Assembly (NCBI GenBank): GCA_024699005.1
Contig: JAILQN010000201.1
Coordinates: 1-5,842 of the forward strand
Length of the DNA stretch: 5,842 nucleotides
Reading direction: 5' to 3'
DNA from: Clostridia bacterium
GTDB lineage: Bacteria; Bacillota_A; Clostridia; Oscillospirales; Acutalibacteraceae
The notes beneath the pieces were generated by a model that searched no databases, was not told the origin of the DNA, and was given only the letters and a program-made list of their open reading frames with translations. Positions 4,986 to 5,842 of the stretch are shown here, in pieces. A program made the translations under genes and the position numbers. How positions within the stretch are numbered: position 1 is the first letter of the stretch; the number at the start of each line of letters is the position of its first letter.

Positions 4986-5842
4986 TTACGCGTTCTTGGC
5001 GTTGATGGCAGCCTGAGCCGCGGCGAGCCTCGCGATCGGTACGCGGAACGGCGAGCAGGAAACGTAATCCAGCCCTATGCTGTTGCAGAACTCGACGGAG
5101 GTCGGGTCGCCGCCGTGCTCTCCGCAGATACCGCAGTGCAGCTTCGGATTGACCGGTCTGCCCATCTCCACAGCCAGCTTCATCAGCTTGCCAACGCCCA
5201 CGGTGTCCAGCTTGGCGAAGGGATCGTTCTCGAAGATCTTATTATCATAATAAGCGTCCAGGAACTTGCCCGCGTCGTCGCGGCTGAAGCCGAAGGTCAT
5301 CTGAGTAAGGTCGTTGGTGCCGAAGCAGAAGAAATCAGCCTCCTTCGCGATCTCGTCCGCGGTAAGAGCGGCCCTCGGGATCTCGATCATGGTGCCTACC
5401 TCGTACTTGAGATCGGCTCCGGCGGCGGCGATGACTTCGTCCGCGGTCTTCACGACGAACTTCTTGACGAAGGTGAACTCCTTGACCTCACCGACCAGCG
5501 GGATCATGATCTCGGGAACGACCTTCCAGTCGGGATGCCTGCCCTGAACGGCGATGGCCGCCTTGATGACAGCCCTGGTCTGCATGACGGCGATCTCGGG
5601 ATAAGTGACCGTCAGACGGCAGCCGCGGTGACCCATCATGGGGTTGAACTCGTGGAGGCCGGCGATGACCTGCTTGATGTAAGCGACGGACTTGCCCTGA
5701 GCCGCGGCGAGAGCCTCGACGTCCGCCTCCTCGGTGGGAACGAACTCATGGAGAGGCGGATCCAGGAAACGGATGGTTACCGGGTCGCCCTCAAGAGCCT
5801 CGAACAGGCCCTCGAAATCCTTCTGCTGCATGGGCTCGATCT
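4986..5842 (-). CDS. ppdK: Pyruvate, phosphate dikinase, C-terminal part, runs off the right edge
   Basis: PPDK interconverts pyruvate + ATP + Pi and PEP + AMP + PPi in the cytosol; in anaerobes it often serves glycolysis with PPi. The window holds the last 284 residues, the PEP/pyruvate-binding TIM barrel. The ATG at 5829-5831 is not a start: the frame continues upstream (IEPM before QQKDFEG), as in full-length PPDK of about 875 residues. Counting from that Met, the active-site set is visible: R21 in TIRFLDPPLHEF, R69 in GHRGCRL, E150 in GTMIEIPRAAL, N173/D174 in GTNDLTQ, and the catalytic Cys C236 in HCGICGEHGGDP. Spacing of the Glu, Asn and Cys matches the well-studied clostridial enzyme. 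It ends with IAAAQAA-type helix residues and a TAA at 4986-4988. Codons are strongly biased to GCC, AAG, CTC and ATC, which suggests high expression. The call is firm. Confidence 0.97.
   Translation of the reverse strand, partial: IEPMQQKDFEGLFEALEGDPVTIRFLDPPLHEFVPTEEADVEALAAAQGKSVAYIKQVIAGLHEFNPMMGHRGCRLTVTYPEIAVMQTRAVIKAAIAVQGRHPDWKVVPEIMIPLVGEVKEFTFVKKFVVKTADEVIAAAGADLKYEVGTMIEIPRAALTADEIAKEADFFCFGTNDLTQMTFGFSRDDAGKFLDAYYDNKIFENDPFAKLDTVGVGKLMKLAVEMGRPVNPKLHCGICGEHGGDPTSVEFCNSIGLDYVSCSPFRVPIARLAAAQAAINAKNA

Overview
The window looks like a chromosome segment of an anaerobic Firmicute, probably an uncultured gut-type Clostridia. The grounds are a clostridial-style pyruvate phosphate dikinase, strong GGAGG-type ribosome binding sites, a GPH-family sugar transporter, a clostridial-type IS21 transposase and a DUF6088/AbiEii pair. 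No species can be named from this sequence alone.

Layout, left to right. (1) Positions 1-1462, minus strand: a two-gene unit. A zinc-ribbon membrane protein of unknown function comes first and overlaps by 8 nt the start of a GPH-type (MFS) transporter that runs off the left edge. A plausible promoter and a leader with five AGT-starting heptamers lie upstream (1481-1554). (2) Positions about 1600-2866, plus strand: the left part of an IS21-family insertion sequence. It has four 22-bp terminal repeats, a -10 box, a hairpin, a strong RBS and istA. The istA C-terminus, all of istB and the right end are missing. (3) Positions 2864-4839, minus strand: an accessory module. A DUF6088/AbiEi-like antitoxin and an AbiEii-type nucleotidyltransferase toxin are followed by the 5' part of an unrecognised third gene, which is cut off at the IS junction and also carries a frame break at a T-run. 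(4) Positions 4986-5842, minus strand: the C-terminal third of pyruvate phosphate dikinase with its own terminator, running off the right edge.

How it fits together. The outer genes look like ordinary metabolic and transport chromosome, with codons rich in G and C at third positions. The centre is visibly more AT-rich, especially the truncated third gene, and looks acquired. The best regulatory signal is a TTGACA-17-TATATT promoter ahead of the antitoxin gene. Its spacer and -10 box lie inside a 28-bp palindrome with one mismatched pair, which fits autoregulation as known for AbiEi antitoxins. The most interesting questions are what the third gene of the module was and whether its frame break at T TTT TTA is decay or programmed frameshifting. 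I see no tRNA, rRNA or CRISPR array.
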